Below, one piece after another: positions 22,144 to 33,205 of a DNA stretch of 64,000 nt. The notes beneath the pieces were generated by a model. The model was given only the letters and a program-made list of their open reading frames with translations. It made no database searches and had not been told where the DNA came from. Source of the DNA: Xanthostigma xanthostigma (taxonomy: Eukaryota > Arthropoda > Insecta > Raphidioptera > Raphidiidae); the NCBI GenBank assembly GCA_963575645.1, contig OY754470.1, forward strand, positions 48,391,201-48,455,200, read 5' to 3'. Numbering within the stretch: position 1 is the first letter of the stretch; each line of letters starts with the position of its first letter. The translations under genes were made by a program, and so were the position numbers.

Positions 22144-23119
22144 CTTAGAGGCCGCTGCACACGAGGCTAGAAACACTGCTTGGACTTCTGCTGGCCGGTT
22201 GGCTGATACAAAGCTGGAAATTACGACGCTGCGGGCTCGCCTGCGAGCTCACAAGATAGATTTTAAAAAAAGAACAGGGGATATTTTCCAAGAACCAATC
22301 AGGAAGCAGCATCTTGTCACGTAGGTGACTTCAACAAACGCCCACAAACAAACACTATGTCATAGTCGTGCGTTCTGTTCAGAGACAATAAACATGGCAC
22401 TTTTGTTACCGTTCTATCACTGCGCGCGCACCGAATCTATCTGCAGAGTAAGCTTGTAAAGAAGTCTCGTGTTAAGCGAGCACATAAAAGCAATTAGTGA
22501 TGTGCCGGATCGTTAAAAATGCATATCCGCGGATACGGATCTGAATACGGATATTTGGTTTCAAGATCCGTGGATACGGATACGGATCTTAACTTTCTTA
22601 GAGTACGCGGCGGTAAATATTACACATCGACCTTTGGAAAGAAACTATCTGTTATGGGAAAAAGTTATTGACTTCTCTAAGAGGTAACTCTCATAACAGA
22701 TTGTCTCTTTGCAAAGATCGATGTGCAATATCTCATTATAAAGATAGTTTTTTATTAGTACCTTTGAGTTATGTACTATTGGTATGGCACTCACTACGAT
22801 ACATTTTTGCAATATAAAGGTGCCAAATACGATTTTAAGAAATAAAAAATAATCTGAATGGAATTTAACAGTTTTTCATTATTACCTAATCACCTGTATA
22901 TATAAAATTTCATCTATGAATTGAAAATTAATAAGGTAAAAGATCCGCCATAAAACTAACGGATACGGATACGGATCTTTCTTCTCCCTCGGATATCCGC
23001 GGATACGGATATCCGGCACATCACTAATAGCAATTAAGAAAACCGGCGCTAGAAAACTGGTAGTGATATCTACCACGGAACCTAGCGACAAATCCAGCCT
23101 CGTGTGCAGTGGCGTTAAG
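22144..23119. mobile_element. MITE with GCTGCACACGAGGCT ends
   Basis: The left end CTTAGAGGCCGCTGCACACG and the right end CGTGTGCAGTGGCGTTAAG are inverted repeats. A separate 532-bp hAT-like element interrupts it, so the original was about 440 bp. The right part includes 'aaccggcgctagaaaactgg', matching inverted 'gctggccggttggctg' on the left only loosely. Confidence 0.65.
22495..23026. mobile_element. hAT-like MITE nested in the previous element
   Basis: The ends are TAGTGATGTGCCGGAT and ATCCGGCACATCACTA, exact inverted repeats, flanked by AAAGCAAT and ATAGCAAT (7 of 8 bases match), consistent with the 8-bp duplications made by hAT transposases. The arms are filled with 'ggatacggatacggatct' and 'ggatatccgcggatacgg' repeats. 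No ORF. Confidence 0.75.
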
Positions 23120-23566
23120 ACACCAGGTTTTAAATTTTGAGCGCGCTGTCAACACATAGAATAAATTTTGTACGTACGTACGTACGAACACACTTCGTTA
23201 AGAAGACAGAACACAATTGATTGAATTGTGACATGAATATTCAGATTTAAGGAGAGCGACAATTTTACGGAAGTGTTTGTTTAAAACTTAAAACGTAATG
23301 AATTTTCAAATTTATTTTCTCATATAATCTAGTGAATGAAAACAAGAAGACCACTGATACTTTTTTACCAAAAAAATAATTGCATTATTTTTTGTGCAAG
23401 TGAACGAGGGAGGAGGTAAACGTATACCAGTGAGTAAGAGATTAAAAGTTTCACTTCTACCCTGTGGTCTTATGTCTTTCTTTCTTTTTAACCTACTTCA
23501 AAAAACGGAGGTTTTCAATTTTACCCGTAATAATTTCTTTCTTTCTTTTATTATTGTTAACCGATT
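23120..23566. other. unassigned sequence
   Basis: No gene. A TACG repeat (ACGTACGTACGTACG) lies at about 23171-23186. Confidence 0.3.
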
Positions 23567-23660
23567 TGACCGAGCGGGGTGACGTAGTGGTGAGAGCACT
23601 AGACTCGCATTCGGGAGGTATCGGGTTCAAATCCCGGCGGGAACAGATGTGGCTGAGACT
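23567..23660 (+). mobile_element. SINE head, copy 2
   Basis: The tRNA-related head ACCGAGCGGGGTGACGTAG, A box and B box (GGGTTCAAATCCC) match the copies at 20295 and 38438, but the SINE body is missing after 'cagatgtggctgaga'. Confidence 0.75.
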
Positions 23661-23777
23661 AAAGATGAACAAAAAACACTTTTTAAAAATTTTTGTCACT
23701 TTTCAGTGGTATAGTATAAATTTTAGTTGTTGATTCTATAAGACGTTATCATTAGACATAGAGCTACCTTATAGTCA

Positions 23778-24281
23778 GAGATCCGGTATTAGAAATATCT
23801 GTTATTTGATGTTGACAAAGATTTTATATTAGATAATATATACATTGATAAATCGTACATGGGTTGCCTAGCTAAATCGCGTGCCGATGCTGTAAATTAA
23901 ATAAATTCTAATTAACTTTTTTGGATCAACTTCCCCGATTTGTTAATCATAAAAACCGAGACTGAGATGAGAGAATATGATACAAGGTTTTGGACTATAC
24001 AATTGATTCTATACATAAATATAGATCATCTACATAAACATACATTGTAAATAGTCGTGTTCTGTGTACTTTGAGTGTATTTGTTATGTTAACATTTTAT
24101 TTGTGTCATATTCTCTCATCTTAGGCTCGATTTTTATGATTCACAAATCGAGGAAGTTGCTCCAAAAAAGTGAATTACGTGATTTAGCTAGGCAACCGAC
24201 GTGCGATTTATCAATGTATAAAATCTTTGCTATCATCAAATAACAGATGAGGGTATATATTACTAATACCGGATCTCACAC
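23778..24281. mobile_element. foldback element, GAGATCCGGTATTAG ends
   Basis: The ends AGAGATCCGGTATTAG and CTAATACCGGATCTC are inverted, and about 200 bp on each side pair imperfectly ('tacattgataaatcg', 'ggttgcctagctaaatc', 'gagagaatatga' recur inverted). The centre is unique, with no ORF. Confidence 0.75.
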
Positions 24282-24489
24282 AATTAGTTTTTAATTGTAT
24301 ACGTAAAAACCAGTCTTTTAGACTGAATTCATATACCCTTTTGTAGATTTTTATAAAATAATTTCTGCAATATGTTTATTATTATTATTATTGTTTATAG
24401 TAGCTACTGTTTGCTACAATTGTTAAGAAACACCCATTGTTACAATGCTATCAACATAGAAAAATTAGTTTATTTTTTTTTCAAACAAT

Positions 24490-24561
24490 GTCACCGTCGG
24501 GATACGAACCCCGAATCTTTCCACTCTCGCGGCGGACTGTGTTACATTACACTACAGTGAC
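24490..24561 (-). tRNA. tRNA-like sequence, probably pseudogene
   Basis: The 5' strand GTCACTG and the 3' strand CGGTGAC form a seven-pair acceptor stem followed by A. The D-arm region GTGT/ACAC, an anticodon stem TCCGC/GTGGA with loop CGCGAGA, and TCGGG/CCCGA in the T arm can all form. The base before the anticodon is G instead of U and the T loop has one extra base and lacks A58, so it may not work. A SINE-derived origin is also possible. Confidence 0.4.
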
Positions 24562-25364
24562 ACAAACTATCAAACTATCATTCTAATATTTATAGCATTG
24601 GTAACTGATTTTTTTCACATCATGCGAGAGCCAATTATATTAGTTAACGCTAGATGTGAACCATTACAGTAGTGAGAGCTATGAGTGAATCAAAGGTGAA
24701 ATTGTTTCCTTACATTAAATAAGATCCATAAGAAACAAGAAGTTTCCACTATTATTTCCTGACGATATAGAAAAGACGTCTATGACTTGGGATTATTAAG
24801 TAGCTACTATAAACAATATATTATAATTACTAACTGTAACTAAACTACTCTAAATATTATTATTATTATTAATGAGGAAAATTCTCAAAATGAGTTATTA
24901 TCATATTTATTATAATTACAGTTTCCTATGTCGGATCGCACGATTACCGTTAAATTTTAATTTGACTTGAATGACTTACACGTCGTTTCACACCGTAATT
25001 AATTTGCCCGTCAGATGTTTCGTAGGTATTATCTTTTGTCGAGTATCTTTTTCCCGCCCGAAAGCTTAACAAGAACGAACAGACAAGCTTTTCTTTATCT
25101 GTCCCGTTTAGATGAGTGGGTTGGAAAGGCAGGTAGCTAACATTGGCGCTTTATACATCACCAATTACCCGTGTCAGAACATCAAAAGACCCGCAAGCTC
25201 CCTTCACGGACGATCCCAAGTAATTACAAACGTTGCTGAGCCGGCAGCGGTCGAGCCGAGCACTTTATGTACGTGATATTAGAGTTAATATGTTCGAAAT
25301 CTTTGTATCAGGGACGCATAATCGCAATACTGGATGCCGCACAGAACAATCATTGTAATAAGTT
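24562..25364. other. unassigned; low-repeat island at 24950-25350
   Basis: No gene. An ATT microsatellite lies near 24860. The stretch 24950-25350 is more balanced in composition and shows no recognised repeat. Confidence 0.3.
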
Positions 25365-25423
25365 ATCCAAATCTTTGATTAACGTCTGATAGAACTCTTC
25401 AAATAAATAAAATTGCCGACCAA
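25365..25423. mobile_element. family C terminal fragment
   Basis: ATCTTTGATTAACGTCTGAT and AATAAATAAAATTGCCGACC are the family C end. The following T-run is where a family A element begins, so the C copy was split by the insertion; its other half is not seen beyond 27220. Confidence 0.6.
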
Positions 25424-25718
25424 TTTTTGACGTGATAACGTCTTATAAATTGATGAATCACCAATCTTATAAATTGATAAAACACCGGCTGCATGCACGA
25501 AAAAGTGTAACGTTCCTAAATCCTAACGTTCCTAACGTTCGTAACGCATAACGCGTAACGTTCCGCCTGACCCTGTGCGTGCTTTTTCCTAATTTCTCGC
25601 TCAATTTAAATCAGATTGTTTGAAACCAGTCTTAAACGAAAGAGGAGAACATTTTACATAGATTTCGTATAACAGAATTTGCCTAAACAGTTTTTTTATA
25701 CAAATTTATATAGAAAAA

Positions 25719-25930
25719 ATATAGTTTAAAAAAAACTAAAAAACACGCTTTATATCGGACTAAAAAGTAAAAAATAATTGTTTTAAAATAAGCTTAAAAA
25801 GCGTGGGGCGCTTTGTTCCACATTTTCGTACATCGAGCGCCCAACGCTTTTTAAGCTTATTTTAAAACAATTATTTTTTACTTTTTAGTCCGATATAAAG
25901 CGTGTTTTTTAGTTTTTTTTAAACTATATT
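25719..25930. repeat. near-perfect 93-bp-arm hairpin
   Basis: The left arm 25719-25811 and right arm 25835-25930 are complementary with about one difference, around a loop of about 23 nt (TTCCACATTTTCGTACATC). The arms include 'cacgctttatatcggac' and 'ttttaaaataagcttaaaaa'. Such identity suggests a recent event. Confidence 0.85.
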
Positions 25931-25948
25931 TTATTTTTCACTTTTTAG

Positions 25949-26508
25949 TGAGGATCTATAAAAGAATTTATTAATCCTGGGGGTCCTAATAAGGATAATG
26001 GGAAACTGTTATCAAATTATTGCATTGTCATCGGTCCTTGATACGTATGCAAAGTTTCAAATTAATCAGACTTCGGTAAATTGGTGAAAATTATGCTCAA
26101 AGATTCCGTTACGGACATACATACATAGTTACAACCCAAACTAATATAAAGCGTTTAATAATAAGGATAATGGGAAACTGTTATCAAATTATTGCATTGT
26201 CATCGGTCCTTGATACGTATGCAAAGTTTCAAATTAATCAGACTTCGGGAAATTGGTGAAAATAAAGCGTTTACTACAGAGGATCTATAAAAGAATTTAT
26301 TAATCCTGGGGGTCCTAATAAGGATAATGGGAAACTGTTATCAAATTATTGCATTGTCATCGGTCCTTGATACGTATGCAAAGTTTCAAATTAATCAGAC
26401 TTCGGGAAATTGGTGAAAATTATGCTCAAAGATTCCGTTACGGTAGTTAGTTACATACATACATACATAGTTAGTTACAACCCAAGCTAATATAAAGCGT
26501 TTAAAAAT
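25949..26508 (+). repeat. three tandem copies of a retroelement-like tail
   Basis: The unit with 'aataaggataatgggaaact', 'cattgtcatcggtccttgat', 'acgtatgcaaagtttcaaat' and 'taatcagacttcgg' appears at about 25988, 26158 and 26317. The first and third copies also share 'gaggatctataaaagaattt' upstream and 'tatgctcaaagattccgtta' downstream. They are almost identical. The closing 'ctaatataaagcgttta' looks like a non-LTR retrotransposon tail. Confidence 0.75.
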
Positions 26509-27220
26509 AGCTGTATAAATGCAATGTTGTCTAATGCATGGCGCGACGCGGTCGGTCGTCTTTGTTTGCCGTACATGGAAATTAGAAGATAACGTATGTC
26601 TTGTCTTAACATGAAAACGGCTGCATTTCTAATGTTTAATTCAATTTTTTGACATTAGTATTTTGTGAAATGCAACGCCTTCTAAGTTAAGTATTGGAAT
26701 AACTAATTATTATTAGAACATAATACTTTGACAGTTGCAAACGTCACTTTTGACATTTCTTATCATTCCGACACCAAGGATAAGCGGATTGAAACCAAAT
26801 TTTGGGAGGATGTTTGATATGCAAATATGAAGTGGCCTATTGTTTTTGGGGAACATCGGCGCATGCGTAAAAGAATATATCTCTTATAATGATGTTTTAT
26901 ATAATAATAATATAGTTTTTAAAACGGTTTTTACTCTATCTATTTTTACTAGAAATTTTTGAAAATTTTTTGGGGAAAATCGGCGCATGCGCAAAAGAGA
27001 TACATGCCATAGTTGTTTTTTATATAATAATAGTATACTTTTTATAGTGTTTTATTATTCTACTTAATAAAATTTACCTAAATTTGAAGCGAAAGATGCA
27101 ATATCATAGATTCGAATTATTATAATTATTATATAAATTTAGGTTATGTATTACGGAATACGTTATCACGTAAAACTATCGTCCGTAAACCGACTTTACA
27201 GACAACCAATTTTTTTTTTT

Positions 27221-28002
27221 TAGTTCAAAACTTTAATTGCGTTTTTCTCATCCGTGTAGAATTAGATAGTCATTTAAAAACTACTGCACCGATTCTTTCC
27301 AAATTTTTTTACATATTTTCTACATATAAAATACCAAACCCCAACTTTTTTTTGTTACATTAAGGGGGTTTTGCAGCTACAGAATGGCGGTTTTTTTCGT
27401 AATAAATTGCAATTTTGACGTCAAACAGCTACCAAGAAAAAATTAAAAATTAAAAAAATCGTTGAGGTCTAGAAAAACATCGGTTTTAAGTAAGTTGTTT
27501 TGATTTTTTTATCGCCTAAAAAAAATTGTAAAAAAGTGTTTTTTTCACCCGTTAATAAAAGAGATTATTCTTGTTTAAAATATGAACTCGGGTGCTGCCA
27601 GACAAAACACATATACCTACAAAATAGATACCAACTATGAAACAGGCTCTGTAAATTCACGAAATGCTTGTTGTTTATCATTATGTGTTGAAATGTGTCA
27701 GAATTAAAATATTTGAATGTCCACGTTTATGGCAATAAATATGAGCGTTATCCCAAAGGTAATAAAACAAGGACACAAAGCAATAGCACGCCGAAATATG
27801 TCAATTCAATATCCAATTGGAAAGTGTACTCACCGAGCCTTTATTGACGCGGAGTGGATTTTTCAAATAAAAAAAAAAATTGGCCAAGCGCGTGTTGGGC
27901 ACACACATAAAACATGGTTTATTTATCTCTATTTGTCTCTATATAGACCAAAAAGGCAAAAATCGACCTTTTTTCAATAAGATCATAGCTTATTCTAATA
28001 CT
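27221..28002. other. unassigned sequence
   Basis: No supported gene; ORFs at 27717-27980 and 27880-28107 have no domains and run into a retroelement fragment. Confidence 0.35.
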
Positions 28003-28353
28003 AGCGGTTCCGCCCGGTTTCACCCGGGTGCAAAAGAACGAATGGGGGGGGAGGTACACACATTCATCCTAATTTACCGAGATGAATGTTGTGTCCAAAT
28101 TTCATGATGATCGGAGTTACCGTTCAAAAGTTTTTGTCGGACGGACAAATTTTGAGATACATCTTGCAACATTTTTCATTGATGTTCCGCTCCAATTGAT
28201 CGTGGCGTGATATTATAATATAGCCTATAGCCTTCCTCGATAAATGAGCTACCCAACAAAAAAATTTTTTTCAATTCGAACCAGTAGGTCCTGAGATTAG
28301 CGCGTTCAACCAAACAAACGAACAAATTCTTCAGCTTTATATATTAGTATAGA
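28003..28353 (+). mobile_element. RTE-like fragment
   Basis: It starts ACTAGCGGTTCCGCCCGG TTTCACCCGGGTGC and ends with 'aattcttcagctttatatat' TAGTATAGATA. The interior has 'cctatagccttcctcgataa' and 'gtcctgagattagcgcgttc', familiar from insect RTE-like tails. Confidence 0.65.
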
Positions 28354-28774
28354 TATATCCAGTGTCACTCGTAAGATTATGACGAATCTATCGTATAAAC
28401 ACAAACATTGAAGATGGGACCAAAACGTTCTGTGCATACCAGGATACCCAAAAATTTCATGAACACAATCAGCGCGCTCTAATACGAAGGCACTGAAACA
28501 AAAATTGGAGACGGATCGCCAATTTCTGAGTTCGTGCATCCGGGTTAAAGTGACGCGTCTAAATACAGCCTCATAGATATGGATATATTATGTGACCCTG
28601 GTATCCTACAATTCTATCATCGTATATACAGTAGTTGCTTTCCTTTAGTTATAAATCTTAGCAAATCTCATTTTATCTCGACTTACTTCAAACAATATTA
28701 TGATCACGTTCTTTGTAAAATAAGAACTGCTTTTTTGCTCAAACTGTACACCTTTCGCAAAATAAAGTCTCTAA
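28354..28774. other. unassigned sequence
   Basis: No gene or recognised repeat; small ORFs lack domains. Confidence 0.3.
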
Positions 28775-28960
28775 AGCGCGGGTCACACTGGGCTGCTTGT
28801 CAGCCGCTGCTGATCAGCGGCGGACAGTAGCACCAGCAAGCAGCGGCGGGCAGCCCGGCCACACTACGGCTGCTACTCGCTAGTCTACCGCGAGTAGTGG
28901 CTGCCAATCCGGTCACTATTGCTCTCCAGTTTGCTACAGCAGTATTATTGCCATTTTGTA
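28775..28960. mobile_element. GC-rich MITE-like fragment
   Basis: The segment 'gcgcgggtcacactgggctg' with CCGCTGCTGATCAGCGG (palindromic) and 'gcagcggcgggcagcc' is far richer in GC than its surroundings and looks like one end of a GC-rich MITE. No matching opposite end was found. Confidence 0.4.
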
Positions 28961-29001
28961 GTCGCTTTCAGCAAACATGTCATCTGTGGGTCCACGTAAA
29001 C

Positions 29002-29524
29002 CAGTGATTCCCAAAGTGGTCTATATCGACCCCCAGGAGTCGACGACAACTTGCAAGGGGTCCATGTCAGCGGGAAAAAAAATTGGGGGTCCATGAAATG
29101 AAAATGGGGGTCAACGATAGTGAATCTCCTAACAAAAAAAGAAACAAACTGGACATCGTTAACCGAAGAGATTTAAGATTAAATCTAACTAAATTGATGC
29201 CAAATGCTGAAAATTTATTATTAAAGCATCAGGTTCATCCCTCACACTAAAAGCATTTATTTTTTGCTTAGTTATTTTATGTAACAGAAAGTAAATTTTA
29301 ATTTGATTCGTTTAATTTGAATCTAATTAATAAATGTATAAATCTAAACATTTCACTACCGTTATAAATTTAAATCGTTCAAAGTGAGTAGCACTATACC
29401 GGTTGTCAAAAATACATTTGAAATTAAATTTGCAAAAAATTAATATCAGATAAGCAGGGGGTCTACCCAAAACTGAAAAAACATGGCAAGTGGTCTACGA
29501 GACAAAAAAGTTTGGGAACCTCTG
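29002..29524. mobile_element. hAT-type MITE with perfect 8-bp duplication
   Basis: The ends CAGTGATTCCCAAAGTGG and GTTTGGGAACCTCTG are inverted, typical of hAT elements. ACGTAAAC flanks both sides (28994-29001 and 29525-29532). G-rich arms ('gggggtccatgaaatg', 'gggggtctaccc') surround an AT-rich centre. No ORF. Confidence 0.85.
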
Positions 29525-29532
29525 ACGTAAAC

Positions 29533-29965
29533 AATTAGTTAAGCAGTTGTTAAGAGTAGGTGTGAAACGATTGTGAATGTGTTTTCCTTTTATCTATTGA
29601 TGCGAAGTAGGATTACAAAGCATGGTCCGGTATATTTTGAAATATAAAAGGTAAGGACCTAGCAACAATGAGCCACTGATCTTTTCCCCTATTGTGTGGC
29701 TTTATTGTTGAGTTGAGACGATAATGAATTGTATATATTAAACTGCTGGACGTTTGACCAACAATGCGAAGCATTTATACAAATATTTGTGAGATTTATG
29801 CACGAGATAACATCGTGAATATCAAGGGAAATTACATTTTCAGATGTGAATGTTTTGTGAACACAAGATTGTTGACTGAAATAAAAATAACGTATGTACA
29901 AACGTCTTTGCCGTCTTTTTGTTTACGATTATGTAATGTTTAAATGGTAATTTGTTTTACTATAT
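29533..29965. other. unassigned sequence
   Basis: No gene or recognised repeat; the minus-strand ORF at 29689-29901 has no domain. Confidence 0.3.
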
Positions 29966-31504
29966 ACAGGATGAGTCAGACCACCCGTATCAGTCGTTTT
30001 TTTCGAAAACGGTTAGTCGTAGAAAGTTGTCTCAAAAATCTGTATTATAAAAGCCCTAATGAAGAATCGAATGGTGATATTTTCCCCCCCGGAAAGGTCG
30101 GCTTCCCTGTTAGTTTGCTCCGGAATGTTCAGAACTCCGGAATGTTAAATGGCACGATAGGTCGAAAGTGGTATTGTTGAAAAGATCTTTAAAAAATAAG
30201 CAAGTTTTGTAGGACATTTTTTTTTGTTACTGCCACCCCTGTTAAGTAATATTCGTTTGAAATTATTAAATTAACATGTAAGAATAGCAAACTTAATTTT
30301 AAAAGTTGGAATTTAAAATCTAGTTACCTAATTAAACAATGTCACAAATGTTCAAACTGTCTTCAATTTACTTCTAAACACTGCAGAGATCTTCTAGATA
30401 TGTTATGAGTACCTGGAAGTATTTTCCGACAAAAAAAAACAATTGCAATTATTGAAAACTTATTGTGACATTGTTTAATTAGGTAACTAGATTTTAAATG
30501 CCGACTTTTTTGTTATTCTGAGATGTTAATTTAATAATTTCAACGAATATTATTTAACAGGGGTGGCAGTAACAAAAAAAAATGTCCTACAAAACTTGCT
30601 TATTTTTGACGTGATAACGTCTTATAAATTGATGAATCACCAATATTATAAATTGATAAAACACCGGCTGCATGTACGAAAAAGTGTAACGTAACGTTCC
30701 TAACGTTCCTAACGTTCGTAACGCGTAACGTTCCGCCTGACCCTGTGCGTGCTTTTTGCTAATTTCTCGCTCAATTTAAATCAGATCGGTTTGAAACCAG
30801 TCTTAAACGAAAGAGGAGAACATTTTACATAGATTTCGTATAACAGAATTTGCCTAAACAGTTTTTTTATACAAATTTATATAGAAAAATATTTTATACA
30901 AATTTATATAGAAAAATAGCTGTATAAATGCATTGTTGTCTATTGCATGGCGCGCGCGCGACGCGGTCGGTCGTCTTTGTTTGCCGTACATGGAAATTAG
31001 AAAATAACGTATGTCTTGTCTTAACATGAAAACGGCTGCATTTCTAATGTTTATTTTTTGACATTAATATTTTGTGAAAGCAAAGCCTTCTAAGTTAACT
31101 ATTGGAATAACTAATTATTATTAGAACATAATACTTTGTAAGTTGCAAACGTCACTTTTGACATTTTTTATCATTCCGACACCAAGGATAAGCGGATTGA
31201 AACCAAATTTTGGGAGGTTTAGGTTATGTATTACGGAATACGTTATCACGTAAAACTATCGTCCGTAAACCGACTTTACAGACAACCAATTTTTTAAAGA
31301 TCTTTTCAACAATACCACTTTCGACCTATCGTGCCATTTAACATTCCGGAGCAAACTAACAGGGAAGCCGACCTTTCCGGGGGGAAAAAATATCACCATT
31401 CGATTCTTCATTAGGGCTTTTATAATACAGATTTTTGACACAACTCTCTACGACTAACCGTTTTCGAAAAAAACGACTGATACGGGTGGTCTGACTCACC
31501 CTGT
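29966..31504. mobile_element. family B palindromic element, interrupted
   Basis: The ends are CAGGATGAGTCAGACCACCC and GGGTGGTCTGACTCACCCTG, flanked by TATA. Without the family A insertion (30603-31294) the element is about 850 bp and nearly all of it is two inverted arms, meeting around a spacer at 30350-30458. Shared arm blocks include 'acaggggtggcagtaac' and 'aattaggtaactagatttta'. Half copies lie at 47680-48074 and 61640-62345. No ORF is supported. Confidence 0.8.
30603..31294 (+). mobile_element. family A element, copy A3
   Basis: A full copy close to A1 in sequence, in the T-run of the right arm of family B. Uninterrupted B copies read 'gcttattttttaaaga'; here T5 stands on the left and T6 on the right of the insertion, consistent with duplication of a short T-run. 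Confidence 0.8.
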
Positions 31505-31629
31505 ATATGTGCGTATAATCAATAATATTTCTTTATATTTTTTTGTAATACTTGCATTGAAAATGCATCATTACATACTTGTTTTTAACCGATTTAAAAA
31601 AAAAGGTTATACCTACGACGCATTTTTTT
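31505..31629. other. short unassigned stretch
   Basis: Nothing recognised. Confidence 0.3.
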
Positions 31630-31850
31630 AATCTAAATATATAAAAGGAAACCGTGAGTGACTGACTGACTGATTGACTGATCTATCAACGCACAGCTCA
31701 AACCACTGAGCAGATTGGGCTGAAATTTGGCACACAGATAGTTATTATGACGTAGGTATCAGCTAAGAACAGATTTTTGAAAATTCAACCCCCAAAAGAG
31801 TGTAACAGGGGTTCAAAATTTGCATGGAGAAATCATATAAGATAGATGTA
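31630..31850 (+). mobile_element. lepidopteran interspersed repeat
   Basis: 'GTGAGTGACTGACTGACTG', 'atctatcaacgcacagctc', 'gctgaaatttggcacacaga' and 'tattatgacgtaggtatc' make up a repeat that I recognise as widespread in moth and butterfly genomes. It is a fragment with no ORF. It is the best taxonomic clue here. Confidence 0.65.
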
Positions 31851-32423
31851 TCCATTCAAAAATGCGAAGGATTACTTCTGTCAACAAATAAATAAACACG
31901 TGCTTCATGCTTTTTCAAAAACAACCACTTTCAGAAGGTGAAAAGGGATAAATAGTCTAAAAGCTTGAGTTGAAAACTTTATTACAATTAATTGGGTTTT
32001 GGTAAAGAAAGTTTTTTTTTTAATTCCAAGTATTCACTGTCTTATCATTTGCGAGTTGGATGGAAATCTGCACCCGAGTCGCAATCGCCAATTTTCGGCC
32101 CTTGTAACACAATGTACAGTTGAAATAAAAAGGATCATTGAACATTCGCTCGGAAGTCCTGTCCGTCCCTGCTTGAAATTACACGATATAGTTGTTATTG
32201 CGTGGACTAAATAAGACAAAACAAGACAAGCTAATCGTGTAATATCGGTTTCAATCGTATTATACGAAGGTGAAGTAACAATTTCCCGTCGGTTAAACAA
32301 TACGATGCAGTTAGCGTGGGTGTTGAATAGAATGAAAAGCAAACACGGCATGTGGTTGTGAACATGTGATATCTTCTCAATCCAATACCAACATTCTGTT
32401 TGATAGATAGCACTTAAGCGAGA

Positions 32424-32426
<3 letters not shown>
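31851..32426. other. unassigned sequence
   Basis: No supported gene. ORFs on both strands at 31999-32351 lack domains. Confidence 0.35.

Positions 32427-32466
<40 letters not shown>
32427..32466. repeat. (GA)n microsatellite
   Basis: A nearly pure run of GA dinucleotides. Confidence 0.95.
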
Positions 32467-32469
<3 letters not shown>

Positions 32470-32619
32470 CGCGCAACGCTTCCCTGTGGAATGATAGCTG
32501 TAACGCTTGGCTAGAATAGTATATTGGTATAATGGTCCCTTGTTTTTCCTGAGATTAGCCATGAGAGGCAGCACTTGCGGTAGGGACTAACATTATTTTT
32601 TTCTTATATTTAACAACGG

Positions 32620-33205
32620 GATCCACTTCGATAACTCGATTTGCCCAAACTTTGACTTTTTCTTTTTTAAGTCATAGAAAACGCTAAATTTTGACGTTCC
32701 AAAAAAAAAACTTTGCGAATTATTCACAAACCTCAAAAATACGTAAAATCTTTTCTTCTTTCACTGTCATTTTTTTTAATCTAACCAACCAGACATCACA
32801 ATATATATACGTCATAGCAAGTGTTGTATTCTGTAGAATTACTGTATTACTATCTGACTTTGTATATATGTTACGGTTAATACAAGAAAGTAGTTTATTT
32901 GCGAATTAACCGGCTAATACCCGAATTAACCAACGTCAAGGATTGGTTAATTCGGGTAATTAGCCGATTAATTCGCGAATTAACTACTTTCTTGTATTAA
33001 CCGTAACATATCACGACTCCGTAATTGATACGACCTTGTAATTGTTTTTTAAAGAACTCCCCCCTGACGCCTTCCCCTTTTCAATACGCAAAAAAATTGA
33101 TTTATAAAAAAAAATCCGCACCTAAAACGATTAATAACACTTTTATATGTTATATAAAATAAAAATACCGTATTTCCAATGGATATTTTGCACATCGAGT
33201 TATCG
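32620..33205. mobile_element. family D repeat, interrupted by a hairpin
   Basis: Blocks 'cttcgataactcgatttgcc', 'agtcatagaaaacgctaaat', 'gaattattcacaaacctc' and 'gtagaattactgtattac' recur inverted at 58950-59205, and the last also at 41645-41690. The element contains the insertion at 32868-33010. Confidence 0.65.
32868..33010. mobile_element. hairpin MITE, TTACGGTTAA ends
   Basis: The arms (TGTTACGGTTAATACAAG and GCGAATTAACCGGC on the left; their inverses on the right) pair over about 65 bp with a loop of about 12 nt. Related sequences at 41640 and 58960 read straight across this point, showing that it is an insertion. TA on each side fits a Tc1/mariner-type duplication. Confidence 0.8.

Larger units (their letters stand above)
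25424..27220 (+). mobile_element. family A element, enlarged copy A2
   Basis: Both family A ends are present (GACGTGATAACGTCTTATAA at the left; 'cgtaaaccgactttacagac' AACCAA at the right). The interior follows A1 until 25718, is broken by a hairpin and tandem copies until about 26508, resumes at 'atagctgtataaatgcaatg', and then has a variant section (26815-27140) with two 'cggcgcatgcg(c/t)aaaagag' copies, part of which is shared with A4. Confidence 0.75.

Noticed and set aside
25949..26508. CRISPR-like array
   Set aside because: Units are long, nearly identical and contiguous without unique spacers, and the genome is an animal's.
29944..30180. 78-codon ORF and its inverted partner at 31256-31441
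   Set aside because: Both lie in the complementary arms of family B, so they are the same transposon sequence read twice.
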